NCBI GenBank assembly: GCA_963810755.1
Contig: CAWEOP010000005.1
Span: forward strand, 1-64,000
DNA from: FEN-1219 sp963810755
Lineage (GTDB): Bacteria; Pseudomonadota; Gammaproteobacteria; Steroidobacterales; Rariloculaceae
Direction: 5' to 3'
DNA: 64,000 nucleotides
Shown: positions 36,339-45,651 of the stretch, piece by piece
How positions within the stretch are numbered: the first letter of the stretch is position 1
Layout of the letters: the number at the start of each line of letters is the position of its first letter
The notes under the pieces: model-generated
What the model saw: the letters and a program-made list of their open reading frames with translations, nothing else
Databases searched by the model: none
What the model was told of the DNA's origin: nothing
Made by a program: the position numbers and the translations under genes

Positions 36339-36989
36339 ATGGAAGCGCGAGTAGAAAATTGGTTCCCAACGCAAACACTAATTGTTGACGCCGCTCAGCT
36401 GCTGCCAGCTGCGCGTGACATGTTTGCGAGAACCGATTTCCCTTCTATCGACTGCAAACCGTATAGCTATACGAACGGATTTACGACTTACCACGACAAT
36501 CCGTTTGCTCGGTTTGTACAGCATCCAGCTGCGCGGGACTTTTTTAGCGTGTTTGAAAGCGCCGCGAATGTTTTCGGGCAATCGCAAGGTATCGACCTAA
36601 ACACGCATAGCGCGTGCGTTTCGGCAGTGTGGATTAGTCGCATCGACAAGGGTGGTAGTCACTTGCGCCATGTGCATGGCGACGCCCACATGTGTGGAAC
36701 GATGTACGTCGACGCACCTTTCGGGGCCTCTCCAATTCGATTTCACAGCCCTGTTACTACAGTTATGCGTTTCTGCCCGCTGCCGAAAGCCGCCGCAAAC
36801 AACAAAGCTACGGCCGAGTACGTGGATTACGAACCTACCCCCGGGAGGCTGCTTCTCTGGGACGGCTGGCTTGAGCACGAGGTGCCGCTCAATCCTGCCG
36901 AAGGAAACAGGGACTCGATCTCGTTCAACATCGTCTTCAAAGAAAAGAAAACGAATCAGAGCTCCAGACCACCAAATTCCCGCCTTTGA
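36339..36989 (+). CDS. Putative Fe(II)/2OG oxygenase, TIGR02466-like (copy B)
   Basis: 216 residues. Begins MEARVENWFPTQTLIVDAAQL, in keeping with TIGR02466. Ligand region: ISRIDKGGSHLRHVHGDAHM (His-x-His then a further His), followed by GTMYVDAPFGASPIRFHSP. Distal ligand and 2OG anchor: LLWDGWLEHEVPLNPAEGNR then SISFNIVF. It is clearly less GC-rich, with more A/T-ending codons, than the flanking genes, which suggests recent acquisition. The next gene starts 15 bases downstream, so it is probably the first gene of a three-gene transcript with the TPR and TonB-C-domain genes. Target unknown. Confidence 0.82.
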   Translation: MEARVENWFPTQTLIVDAAQLLPAARDMFARTDFPSIDCKPYSYTNGFTTYHDNPFARFVQHPAARDFFSVFESAANVFGQSQGIDLNTHSACVSAVWISRIDKGGSHLRHVHGDAHMCGTMYVDAPFGASPIRFHSPVTTVMRFCPLPKAAANNKATAEYVDYEPTPGRLLLWDGWLEHEVPLNPAEGNRDSISFNIVFKEKKTNQSSRPPNSRL

Positions 36990-37004
36990 TACCGGCGCAA
37001 TCAG

Positions 37005-37523
37005 ATGAACAGTCGACTGGCACTTGTAACCGCGTTGACCCTGGCCGTTCTGATCCCTTTTACGGCGTGGCCGCAACCCGCGACGCCGGTCGGTCCCAAG
37101 AACCCTGCACTGCACGATGGCGCCCAAGCGTTGATGCTGGGCCAAAACGAGTACGGTATTAAGCTCACGTTGGAAGGATTGAGCCAAGCGCAGAGCCCGC
37201 GCGAGGAAGAAACCGCGTTGACGAATCTGTGTACAGGGTACCTCCGACTGCGGCAATTCGACTCAGCGCTCAAATTCTGCAACATGCTCCTCGAGCGCAA
37301 TGAAAACGCCTGGCGCGGCTACAACAGCCGCGCGATGGTTTACCTCGAGCTTAAGCAATACGAGAAGGCGGACCAGGACTTGAAGCGTGCCGAAGCGATC
37401 AATCCAGGTGCGCGCACGCTGCAGGAAGCGCGCGCTCAGTATTTGGACGCCATCCAGCCGGTCGCGACGGAAGTCGAGATCGATGACCGAAGCGGTCGGG
37501 GAAGTACACGTCGTGACCCGTAA
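37005..37523 (+). CDS. Exported TPR protein
   Basis: 172 residues. Signal peptide MNSRLALVTALTLAVLIPFTAWPQ. The mature protein has three to four tetratricopeptide helices: GAQALMLGQNEYGIKLTLEGL, EETALTNLCTGYLRLRQFDSALKFCNMLL, AWRGYNSRAMVYLELKQYEKADQDLKRAEAI. It is likely to be a periplasmic binding scaffold. It overlaps the following TonB-C-domain gene by about 40 bases (or ten if that starts at 37513), so the two are co-translated and may form a complex. Confidence 0.85.
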   Translation: MNSRLALVTALTLAVLIPFTAWPQPATPVGPKNPALHDGAQALMLGQNEYGIKLTLEGLSQAQSPREEETALTNLCTGYLRLRQFDSALKFCNMLLERNENAWRGYNSRAMVYLELKQYEKADQDLKRAEAINPGARTLQEARAQYLDAIQPVATEVEIDDRSGRGSTRRDP

Positions 37524-38277
37524 CGCGTTGTCGCTACTGTTACCTATCGTCTTTGCTTGTTTCCTCTTTATCGAGGCAGGACCTGCACAGGCACAAGTTG
37601 CCGATTTGCAACGCGAACGGACGCCGGCGCTGACGACGTTCCCCGAATATCCCGAAGATGCGCGCCGGAATCGCCTCGAAGGCGAAGCGACCGCATGCTT
37701 CACGATCGACGCCAAGGGCGGTGTCAATCGAGCCAGAATCAGCAGCAGCACGGACGAAGTTTTCGAGAAGCCGACGTTGAAGGCGATCCGAGCCTCGACG
37801 TTCGAGCCGCTCGCAACCGGTCAAATTGAATCCCGGACACCGACGTGCCGAACGTATCGCTTCACGCTGGATCAACTCGCTCCGCTCTATGTGCCCCGGG
37901 AATCGACCGAGCCCGAGGGCCCTCTCGCCGGCAGCGTTGCAAGCATTCCTCTCGGCTCGGTGCCCGAGCAGCCGTCGCCGCCGGAGCAAGCGATTCTCGC
38001 GCTCTCAGCCGCCGCCGCTGAGACGCCGGCTGCCGGTGACACACTGATCACCGCGGCCGCCCCTCTGCGGCCGGCAGAGCCCATTTGCGCGACTCGGAGG
38101 CGCCCGGGGACGCGTATCGACTACACCTACTGCTATACGCCGGAGCAGCAAGTCGAAGCCACAGAGGCCAAGGAACGCTTCCTCCACGACTTGGACCGAG
38201 AGACACAGTCGCGCGACCAAGCGATATTGGAGTATCAGATATCACACGGCGGCGCGATGCCCCCAGTATCCCAATGA
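37483..38277 (+). CDS. Exported TonB-C-terminal-domain protein with C-terminal Cys module
   Basis: 264 residues from ATG 37483; GTG 37513 is an in-frame alternative. Signal: NALSLLLPIVFACFLFIEAG, cut near AQAQ. Residues about 50-130 match the TonB C-terminal fold: FPEYPEDARRNRLEGEATAC, FTIDAKGGVNRARISSSTDE, LKAIRASTFEPL. A Pro/Ala-rich linker leads to a distinct tail with CATRRRPGTRI, YCYTPEQQ and LDRETQSRDQAILEY. The tail is shared with the protein at 44799-45566. Unlike true TonB it lacks an evident N-terminal anchor plus Pro-rich spanner, so it may be a periplasmic partner of a receptor rather than an energy transducer. Confidence 0.8.
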   Translation: MTEAVGEVHVVTRNALSLLLPIVFACFLFIEAGPAQAQVADLQRERTPALTTFPEYPEDARRNRLEGEATACFTIDAKGGVNRARISSSTDEVFEKPTLKAIRASTFEPLATGQIESRTPTCRTYRFTLDQLAPLYVPRESTEPEGPLAGSVASIPLGSVPEQPSPPEQAILALSAAAAETPAAGDTLITAAAPLRPAEPICATRRRPGTRIDYTYCYTPEQQVEATEAKERFLHDLDRETQSRDQAILEYQISHGGAMPPVSQ

Positions 38278-38302
38278 GGCCAGCAGTGCAGTCGAGCGCA
38301 GA

Positions 38303-38428
38303 TCAGCGTGAGTCGAGCTGGAGCTCGCGGCGGTAGCGTTGCGCGAGGTCGACGTAGTGCTCGGCCGTCTTGCGCAGCATTAGGAGCTCCGGCGTCGGTG
38401 ACTTCGCGCGCGCGGCGCGCCGGCGCAC
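38303..38428 (-). pseudogene. Possible 3' remnant of a gene (41 codons)
   Basis: Between two plus-strand genes, the minus strand encodes a protein-like tail, SPTPELLMLRKTAEHYVDLA, followed by a basic end and a stop. It has the helical character of a genuine C-terminus, but only about 41 codons remain and there is no ribosome binding site. I do not recognise the parent. It could be chance. Confidence 0.2.
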
Positions 38429-38496
38429 CGATGATCAGCGAGCGATCGGGAAACTGCGCCTAGTGGGGTTCGCTCGAGATGTGAGGCCAACCGAAA

Positions 38497-39747
38497 ATGC
38501 GAGGTCAGGAGCCTTATGGACGTGCCGGTGGGGAGGCAAGCGGGTTCGCGCAAGCGTTGAGCCGTGCGGCTGCCCTCCTGGAGCTCGGTGACTTCGAAGG
38601 GGCCGAGCGCGAGTATGCGCGCGCCGTGGCGCTCGAGCCGTCGGATCACGCCTCGCAGTTCGGCCTTGCCAAGCTGCGATACATGCGCGGCGATCCCTAC
38701 TTCGCGCGCGACCTCGTCGCCGCGACCCTGCGCGACCGCGATAACGGTCTGCTCCAGTTGCAATTCGCGAACGTGCTGCGCCAAACGGGAGACTTGTCGG
38801 GCGCGGAGCTTCTGCTGCGCGATCTGATCGCGCGAGCGGGGCCGGCCCCGGAGCTTCGCTCGTCGCTCGCCACCGTGCTACACGCGGCTGGCCGATTGCA
38901 GGAAGCGGAAGTCGAGGCGCGCGCGGCCGCGAGTGTCGGTGCGGCCGACGCGAACATCCTGCGCAACTGGGTGGCGGTGCTCCTGTCCTTGGGCCGCGCG
39001 GACGATGCGCTGCCTGTGATTCGGGCGGAACGTGCGCGTGCTCCGCTCGACGCGTCGTGGATCGCCGACGAGGCGACCGCCGCGCGCATGGCGGGCGATC
39101 CGGCCTATGCGTCGCTCTACGACTACGAAAGGTTCGTACGTGTCTACGACCTCGAACCGCCGTCGGGATGGCGTTCGATGGCGGAGCTCAACGCAGCGCT
39201 GGAGACACTTCTCACGGCTCGGCACACGCTCGCACGGCATCCGTTCGATCAAAGCATGCGGTTCGGCACGCAGACGATGGGCGATTTGCAGCGAGATAGC
39301 GATCCCGCGATCCAGGCCGTGCTGCATGCCTTTCTAGAGCCGATCGCGGACTACCGCATGAAGCTCGGTGAAGACGCGAGTCACCCGCTGTCGGCGCGCA
39401 ATTCAGGCGAATCGCGTTACGTCGGCTGTTGGTCCGTGCAGCTCGCGCAGCACGGCTTTCACGTGAACCACCTGCATCCCGAAGGCTGGCTGAGCTCGGC
39501 CTACTATGTCGCGGTGCCGACCGAGACCGCCGATGCACGCGAGCGCTCGGGGTGGATCAAGTTCGGAGAGCCGGCGCTACCCGTGCCGGGCGTCGAGGCC
39601 GATTTTGCGGTGCAGCCGCGGCCGGGACGGCTCGTCCTGTTCCCGTCTTATATGTGGCACGGTACGACGGCCATTCGCGGCACGGAGCCCCGCCTCACCA
39701 TGGCGTTCGATGTCGTGACGACGGCCGACCGCTCGGGCCCATCTTGA
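38497..39747 (+). CDS. TPR protein fused to a TIGR02466-like Fe(II)/2OG oxygenase
   Basis: 416 residues, no signal peptide. Residues 15-190 are TPR repeats: ALSRAAALLELGDFEGAERE, LANVLRQ-type helices, LQEAEVEARAAASVGAADANI, WVAVLLSLGRADDALPVIR. Residues 215-410 are the oxygenase: VGCWSVQLAQHGFHVNHLHP with His ligands, GWLSSAYYVAVPTET, then FPSYMWHGTTAIRGTEPRLT with the distal His and an Arg fitting the 2OG anchor. Fusion to TPRs suggests that the target is a protein or peptide held by the repeats; that is an inference. ATG 38497 is the only reasonable start; its ribosome site is weak. Confidence 0.85.
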   Translation: MRGQEPYGRAGGEASGFAQALSRAAALLELGDFEGAEREYARAVALEPSDHASQFGLAKLRYMRGDPYFARDLVAATLRDRDNGLLQLQFANVLRQTGDLSGAELLLRDLIARAGPAPELRSSLATVLHAAGRLQEAEVEARAAASVGAADANILRNWVAVLLSLGRADDALPVIRAERARAPLDASWIADEATAARMAGDPAYASLYDYERFVRVYDLEPPSGWRSMAELNAALETLLTARHTLARHPFDQSMRFGTQTMGDLQRDSDPAIQAVLHAFLEPIADYRMKLGEDASHPLSARNSGESRYVGCWSVQLAQHGFHVNHLHPEGWLSSAYYVAVPTETADARERSGWIKFGEPALPVPGVEADFAVQPRPGRLVLFPSYMWHGTTAIRGTEPRLTMAFDVVTTADRSGPS

Positions 39748-39762
39748 TCCGAACGCTTCGCC

Positions 39763-39795
39763 AAAAAAGAAGGCGAGTCGCTTACGACTCGCCTT
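39763..39795 (-). terminator. Rho-independent terminator of the TonB receptor gene
   Basis: A perfect 11-bp stem (AAGGCGAGTCG / CGACTCGCCTT) with a CTTA loop; on the minus strand it is followed by TTCTTTTTTGG. It lies 26 bases past the receptor stop. On the plus strand there is no T run, though it could still slow transcription from the TPR-oxygenase gene that ends at 39747. Confidence 0.85.
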
Positions 39796-39820
39796 CGAAT
39801 TGGCCGGTTGGCCTAAACGG

Positions 39821-42800
39821 TCAGAAGTTCATCTGTATGCCGAGATAGAAACGCCGGCCGAGCACGTCGTAGAAGCTCGCATTCGTGTCGCCGAGGTTGT
39901 TGTCCGGCGTCAACCCCAACGCCACGGAGCCGGGGTCCGCACCGACGACCGGCGGCTCCTCATCGAGCAGGTTGTCGATGCCGCCGCGAAACTCGATGCG
40001 GTCGTTGATCTGATACCGCCCGAACAAGTTGAATATGCTGTACGCGGCGACGGGCAGGATGCGCGTGTTCGGATCGCGGGCAGCGTCGTCGTCTTTGATC
40101 GAGGGGTAATACCGCCAATTCAAGCCGACCTGCGAGTTCGCGAACGAGTAACTGAACGTCGTCACGAGCCGGTAGTCGAATTGCCCGACGTCGGTCGGCG
40201 TGGTCCCGGCCAAAGTTCCCGCCGCATCGAAGATGGGTTCTTCCGGGTTGTCCTGCATCTCGAAGCGGTCGAGGTACGTTGCCACCGTGTTGATGTTGAA
40301 CGATCCGGGACCGAAGTCCGCAGACCAGTTCACCGACGCGTCGAGACCCGTCGTGTTGAGAACGCCCGTGTTGAAGTACGGCGCCTCGACGGTCGAGCGC
40401 CCGCCGTTGATCGGGTTACGCGCGATGAGCTTGCAGTAGCCGCCCGGATCGTCCAACGAGTACGTCGGGTTGCTCGTGCCGTTCGCGTTGAAGCACTGCG
40501 AATAGGTGAAGACCGAATCGAGCGGCGCAATCGCTTCGGCGATCTCGACGTTGTAGATGTCGAACGACGCCACGAGGTTGTCGAGGTTGCCGGGTCCATT
40601 CAACACGACGCCGATCGTCCAAGTCTCGGCTTCCTCCGGCACAAGGTTCGCGTTGCCCTTGACGTTCTCGTTCTCGAGCGGGAAGAACGGGCTACCTGGA
40701 CGGGCAAAGTTGTTCGCCTGGGTGCTGCCCGGAGCACCGAAGTCCGACGTCGTGTTGCCGATGATGGCGGCGCACAGCGTCTGCGCCTGCAGCCGATTGG
40801 GGTTCGCAGCGGTGTTGCCCCACGGCGCGAGCGTCGTATACGAGCAAGGATCGCTGGGCGCGAAGGTCACGGTCGTAATTGCCGGGTTCGCATAGAGCTC
40901 GGCCACGTTCGGCGCGCGGGTGGCGAACTGGAAGCCGCCGCGAAGGCTGACACCTTCGGTCGCGCGGAAGTTGAACAGCGCCTTCCAAGTATCCGCGCCG
41001 CCGGACGTGTCGTAGTCCGAGTAGCGGTAGCCGAACTCCAGATCGAGCCGATCCGCCAACGGCACGAGCAGCTCGCCGTAGATCTCTTTGACCTCGGTTT
41101 CGCCCGTCGCGTTGTTCGCGACGAAAATACCCTGCGGCTGCTCGATGACCGAGACGTTGTCGTTGATCTCCGACGGCTCGAACAAGAAGCTGTTCCTGCG
41201 GGCTGTCGCGCCCACGGCGAAGCGCAGCTCTCCGGACCGCATGTCGACGATCTTGCCTTGCAAGTTGAACTCGGCGATGTCTTGGTCGACTTCCGTCAGG
41301 GCCTTCATCTTGGACTGGATGGACTCGATGCAGTTGTCCGAGGGCCAAGCTCCGCCGAACGTCGGCAACCCGGTCGTACACGTTTGCGAATAACCCGCGC
41401 CGAACACATAAGCCGGCTTGGCCCCAGTTCGGCGCCGACACGAGCGACTGATAGCGCTGCTGCGAGCCGTTGAAGCCCAAATACAGGTTCGTCGTGTGAC
41501 CCGTCGAGATGTACCCCTCGTAGGTCCAGTCGTTACCCGGCAAGCGACCCTCGACGCCAAACATCGTCTGGTACATCTGCGTCTCGTTCGTGCTGCGCTC
41601 GTTGCCGAGGTAATCCAAGCCACGGTACAAGACCCACGGAGCGGTGGCGCCCGTGTTCGCGATCGGGGCGCCACTCGCGTTAGTTCTCACGGTGCGCGAG
41701 TTGAGCAAAGCCTGTAGATCGGCCGGTATCGCGCGCCCGTCGTTCGGAATCACGGCTTGCCATACCGTGATCGCCGGTATGAAGCCCGAAACTTGATTCG
41801 TGTCGATCGAGCTGTAGTTGGCTTGCACAAACGCCCGCAGATTGTCGTTGATGTCGTAGACCGCGCGGCCGAAGGCCGACTGGCGGTCGAGCGGAATCGA
41901 CAGCAGCTGCTCCATCCCCACTTGCTCGAGGAACCCGTCGGGTCGGCCCTTGACGCCCGTGTAGCCCTGGCCGTCGAGCTCGGTTTTCATCACCGGCCCG
42001 CGGTAGTTCAGGCCGTTCTGTAGGAACGGTGTGCCGTCGGGGTTCCAGAAGACCTCGGCCGTGTTCGACACCCTCCTGCAGGTCGACGCCGCGACAGCGC
42101 CCGTGCACGGCGCGGCGGTCGGATCGAAGTTGGGGAGGTATTTCGACCATACGGCGTCCATGGCCGCCTGGCTCGGCGGGTTCGACTGCACCGTCGGGAA
42201 GCGCGCATCGGCGGCCGCGCCGGCGCGGTAGCCGGCCGCCTGCAAAAAGCCGCCCGAAATCGAGCCGGTGTCGAACCAGCCGGCAGCTTTCCAGTCACGA
42301 TTCTTTTGCAGAACGGCCTCGCGCCTCGTCCAGTCGACGCCGAACATCACGTTGCCGCGACCCTCGGCAGCGTTCATGCCGATCAACGCGCTGAACTTGC
42401 TCTCGGCGCCGTCGCCTTCGAGGCTCTCACCCGATTGGACGTCGATCGACACGCCCTCGAAGTCGTCCTTGAGCACGAAGTTCACGACGCCGGCGAGCGC
42501 GTCCGCTCCGTACACCGCCGAGGCGCCGCCCGTGATCGTTTCGACGCGCTCGACGGCGGCCGATGGAATCGTGTTGATGTCGACGATCAGCAGCGCGTTG
42601 GCGGGCTGCGCGCGGCGGCCGTTGATGAGCACGAGATTGCGGTTCACGCCCAAGCCGCGAAGATTGAGGCTCGCGATGCCGGGCGTCACGAACGCCGACG
42701 GCTCGGTGGTGCTCGTATCGAACTGCGTGTCGCCTGCCACGAACTGCGGCATCGCATTGAGCGTGGCTTCGACGCCGACGTTGCTTGTGTTCTCGAGCTG

Positions 42801-43016
42801 CTCGGTACCGACCGTGATCAGCGGACTCGAGGACTCGAGGTCGCGACGCAGGATGCGCGAGCCGGTGACGGTGATTTCCTCGACGGCTTGCTGCTGCTGC
42901 GACTGCTCCTGCGCATGAGCCGACTGCAGCGCACAGCCCGCAAATATCGCAGAGATCGTAGACCCGAGCACTGTTTGAGGCGGCATATCGGGCCGCGGCT
43001 GGTATTGAGATTTCAT
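39821..43016 (-). CDS. TonB-dependent receptor, large (one frameshift)
   Basis: About 1,065 residues after correcting one base near 41420. Start ATG 43016 with a run of G as the ribosome site. Signal region TVLGSTISAIFAGCALQSAHA. TonB box/plug: VEEITVTGSRILRRDLESSS, MPQFVAGDTQFDT, LNLRGLGVNRNLVLINGRR, VERVETITGGASAVYGADAL, AGVVNFVLK. The barrel ends in Phe (LGIQMNF). This SxLxxxG-rich plug and GxRILRRD style belong to the large oligomer-type receptors of Xanthomonas, Caulobacter and Steroidobacter relatives. A close paralog is at 46960-50203. Whether the single frame change is real or an error cannot be told here. Confidence 0.88.
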
Positions 43017-43354
43017 TCGATCTGACCCCCCCTGTTGAAGCATCCAATTATTCTTGTGGAGCCATAGAACCGCGTTCCTGCGAGCGGCAGAAGACCGGTC
43101 AACGCAGAAGGACGAAACGCACGTCTGTAGCGCGGAAGCTACGGCCAAATTGAACTTAACACCCCAGGTATCCTAGTACTGCGGTTTGTTAAGGAATGTC
43201 AAGAAGAAGAAAAAAGAAGTAGCTATGAGAGGCTCAAAACGCGGGGCGACGGTCTTCGATAACTGGTAGTAATGGGATCGCGGATGCCAGGAATTGGTAG
43301 TGCCATCGAGACGCGCGAGCACGCGGAGCGCGGGATGCGTCTTCACAGTGGTCT
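43017..43354 (-). promoter_or_regulatory. 338-base intergenic region with candidate promoter for the TonB receptor
   Basis: On the minus strand, a perfect TTGACA (43202-43197) is followed 18-21 bases later by TACTAGGAT (weak -10), about 150 bases before the receptor start. Upstream of it is a long T-rich tract on the minus strand (about 43222-43203). The octamer AGGTATCC (43166-43173, plus strand) also occurs upstream of the paralogous receptor at 50369-50376. A 61-codon ORF across this region is low-complexity and is not supported as a gene. Confidence 0.35.
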
Positions 43355-44572
43355 TCAATCATTGAAGTAGTAGCGCACGAGCAGTCGTGCGCTTCGAGTG
43401 AACTCGCCATCGGTCACGCGTGGCCGAAAGCGGCTCCGGGAGACGAGGTGGACGAGGCGCTGCTTGGCTTCATTCGTCGCGTTGTCCGAGGCACCGAGTA
43501 TGTCGATCGCGCGGCTCTGCCCGAATTTCGTGAGCTCGAACTCGATGTCGATATATCCCGAAGGTTCTCGCGTTTCGTCTCGCGCGAACGGATTCGGCAG
43601 GAACGTTGGTAGCACGACGGGCACGTCCGGCGAGAACAGGCGCTCGATCGATTCTTGTCCCGCTTTTTCGAGCTTGAGGTATTCGTACGCCACCGCGTAG
43701 AGCTCGAGCGGCGCACCTCTGTTCGATACGAACAACAGATCCCAGTCCGCCAATTGTACGAGTGCGTCGATTTGGCTCGAGCGCGGGGCTCCCGTCATGA
43801 CCTCGTATGAGAACAGACGCCGAAGGCTCGCCCGACCGACGCCAAATACTTCGTACGCATAGCTGCTGCGAACGAGCTCCATCTCGAGGTCGCGCAGCTC
43901 GTCGCTTGCGTAGAGCTCGTTTCGCTGTAGAACGTTTATCGCGTCGAAGTAATGAGTCCAGGCGTCGTCGAGAAGCGAACTCACGACGACGCGCTTGCTC
44001 CCGGAATAGCAGCTTCCGATATCGTCGTACGGAATCGGATCGAAGTAGCAGCCGAGAGTGATCTCCGGGGGAAACTCACCGCTGAGGTAGCGCTGCAGGA
44101 CGCCCATGCGCTTCGCGCCGATCTCGCGCAATATCGGTACGGTGCGCAAGTCGCTGGGATGTCGCTTTACGAGGTCCAGCAGCTCCTGCTCTAGGGTCCA
44201 TGCCATTTGCGCGTTGCCGGTGGCCTCTTCGTTCAGAAGCTGCTCCTGCAACAACGGTGCCTGCTCGAGAGAGCGAAGGCCAAAGTTCGCGCGTACGATC
44301 TGCAACGCTTGCTCGATGGCCGCAGCGGCGAGCTTGCGGTCGCCGCTTTCGCGATAGAGCGCGGCCAACGCAGTGAACGGATCCAGCAGCTGCGCAGAAT
44401 GGGGTCCCTCGTGCGCCCGTATCTCGTTGATGGAATCGACAAGCTGACGCTGTTCGTCCTCCGCAACGAACCGCGACAGAGCCTGGGAGAATCCGACGGA
44501 GGGGGCGAGGGTAGCCGCGAGCGCGAAAATGCCGACCGTCAACGGCGTACGGTGTAGGGTGATACCCACCAT
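43355..44572 (-). CDS. Exported TPR protein with TonB-C-terminal-like domain
   Basis: 405 residues. Signal region LTVGIFALAATLAPSVGFSQ. Residues 30-320 are helical TPR-like repeats (LLDPFTALAALYRESGDRKLAAAAIEQAL, and others). The last 75 residues resemble a TonB C-terminal domain: SGYIDIEFELTKFGQSRAID, then ATNEAKQRLVHLVSRSRFRP, RVTDGEFTRSARLLVRYYFND. There is a Cys pair in GCYFDPIPYDDIGSCYSG. The domain order (TPR then TonB-like) differs from the TPR/TonB pair at 37005-38277 but reuses the same parts. It lies between the two receptor regions. Confidence 0.78.
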   Translation of the reverse strand: MVGITLHRTPLTVGIFALAATLAPSVGFSQALSRFVAEDEQRQLVDSINEIRAHEGPHSAQLLDPFTALAALYRESGDRKLAAAAIEQALQIVRANFGLRSLEQAPLLQEQLLNEEATGNAQMAWTLEQELLDLVKRHPSDLRTVPILREIGAKRMGVLQRYLSGEFPPEITLGCYFDPIPYDDIGSCYSGSKRVVVSSLLDDAWTHYFDAINVLQRNELYASDELRDLEMELVRSSYAYEVFGVGRASLRRLFSYEVMTGAPRSSQIDALVQLADWDLLFVSNRGAPLELYAVAYEYLKLEKAGQESIERLFSPDVPVVLPTFLPNPFARDETREPSGYIDIEFELTKFGQSRAIDILGASDNATNEAKQRLVHLVSRSRFRPRVTDGEFTRSARLLVRYYFND

Positions 44573-44798
44573 AGCCCTCCCTGAGAAGCTGACTTTCGAC
44601 CTCGCCCGCCGTAAAGGCCGGGGGTCTCGGCGAAAGACAGCTTAGCACTCCGCTAGCGGCGTTCGCGCCTTGCAACGGACCTTTCACACGGCTCGCGGAG
44701 CGGTACACTAGACACCCGGGCGGGCCCCGGCCCCCCCCAAGTGCTAGCCGCGCCGGCCGCGGCATTCTTACGATGGCTACGATCGTGAGGACTAGCAG

Positions 44799-45566
44799 AT
44801 GACACATTGCGCGTTACTGTGCCGCTGGCCCGTCGTCACGCTTGCGCTGATTGCGGGGGGGAGCACGTGGGCCGACGACTCCGCATATCGCGATATCCCG
44901 AGCTCCGCTCCGCAGCCCGAGCGACCGGCGGCGATCACCGTGTTGCCCGCGTATCCGGCCGACGCGCAAAGGGACCGCGCGGTAGGTGAGGCGACTGTCT
45001 GCTTTGACGTCGACTCCCGCGGCCGCGTGCTACGACCGAGCGTCAGCAGCAGCACGCACGAGAGCTTCGAGCGACCCGCAATCAAAGCGATCCGCGCATC
45101 GACGTTCATGCCGATCGCCAAGGATCGAATTCGATCCGGGTCGGAGATGTGCCGCGTCTACCATTTCGATCCCGATGCCATTCTCGCGGCCGACCGCGCG
45201 AGCGAGATCGCAGTGGGCAGCGCAGCTAGCACCGCCGAAACTGCAAGCTCGCTATCCTCGACGGCCGCGACGCTGCTGGCAAAACCGGGTGGCACTGCCG
45301 CCTCGTCCCCGGAGCCAGGCGCCGGCGCGCAACCGACGCTGCTTGCCGAGCGCGGCGACGCGACGGTTTGCAGGACCATGCAGCGCCCTGGATCGCGTAT
45401 CTCGGAGAGAATTTGTTATACGCAAAAGGAGGAGCTCGCGGCGCAGGAGGCCAGCAAAAGGATGATCTCCGACCTCGAGCGCGAGCAGCACTTTCGCGAC
45501 CAAGCCATTCAAGAAGCGGCAGCGAGGGGCCGCTTTCCGAGCCCCCCCGGAATGCCCAGTCGCTGA
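44799..45566 (+). CDS. Exported TonB-C-terminal-domain protein with C-terminal Cys module (paralog)
   Basis: 255 residues. Signal peptide CRWPVVTLALIAGGSTWADD. The TonB-C domain: VLPAYPADAQRDRAVGEATV, CFDVDSRGRVLRPSVSSSTH, AIKAIRASTFMPI. After an Ala/Ser/Pro linker comes the same tail as in the 37483 protein: CRTMQRPGSRI, ICYTQKEE, LEREQHFRDQAIQEA. The SSST(D/H)E(V/S)FE(K/R)P and KAIRASTF segments show close common descent. It stands alone, divergent from the TPR/TonB-like gene across 226 bases, which probably hold both promoters. Confidence 0.8.
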   Translation: MTHCALLCRWPVVTLALIAGGSTWADDSAYRDIPSSAPQPERPAAITVLPAYPADAQRDRAVGEATVCFDVDSRGRVLRPSVSSSTHESFERPAIKAIRASTFMPIAKDRIRSGSEMCRVYHFDPDAILAADRASEIAVGSAASTAETASSLSSTAATLLAKPGGTAASSPEPGAGAQPTLLAERGDATVCRTMQRPGSRISERICYTQKEELAAQEASKRMISDLEREQHFRDQAIQEAAARGRFPSPPGMPSR

Positions 45567-45651
45567 CATCGAAAGCTTAGCCTGGCCAAGCATGGCGACT
45601 GCGAAGTTGTAGTCGCTGTCGAGCGTTTGCGGATCTTCCTTCAAAGGTCGT

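Noticed and set aside
39800..41473. 557-codon plus-strand frame opposite the first large TonB receptor
   Set aside because: Antisense shadow; Val/Arg-rich, no domain.
43173..43358. 61-codon minus-strand ORF with a Phe run
   Set aside because: Created by a purine-rich tract on the plus strand; no ribosome site or family similarity.
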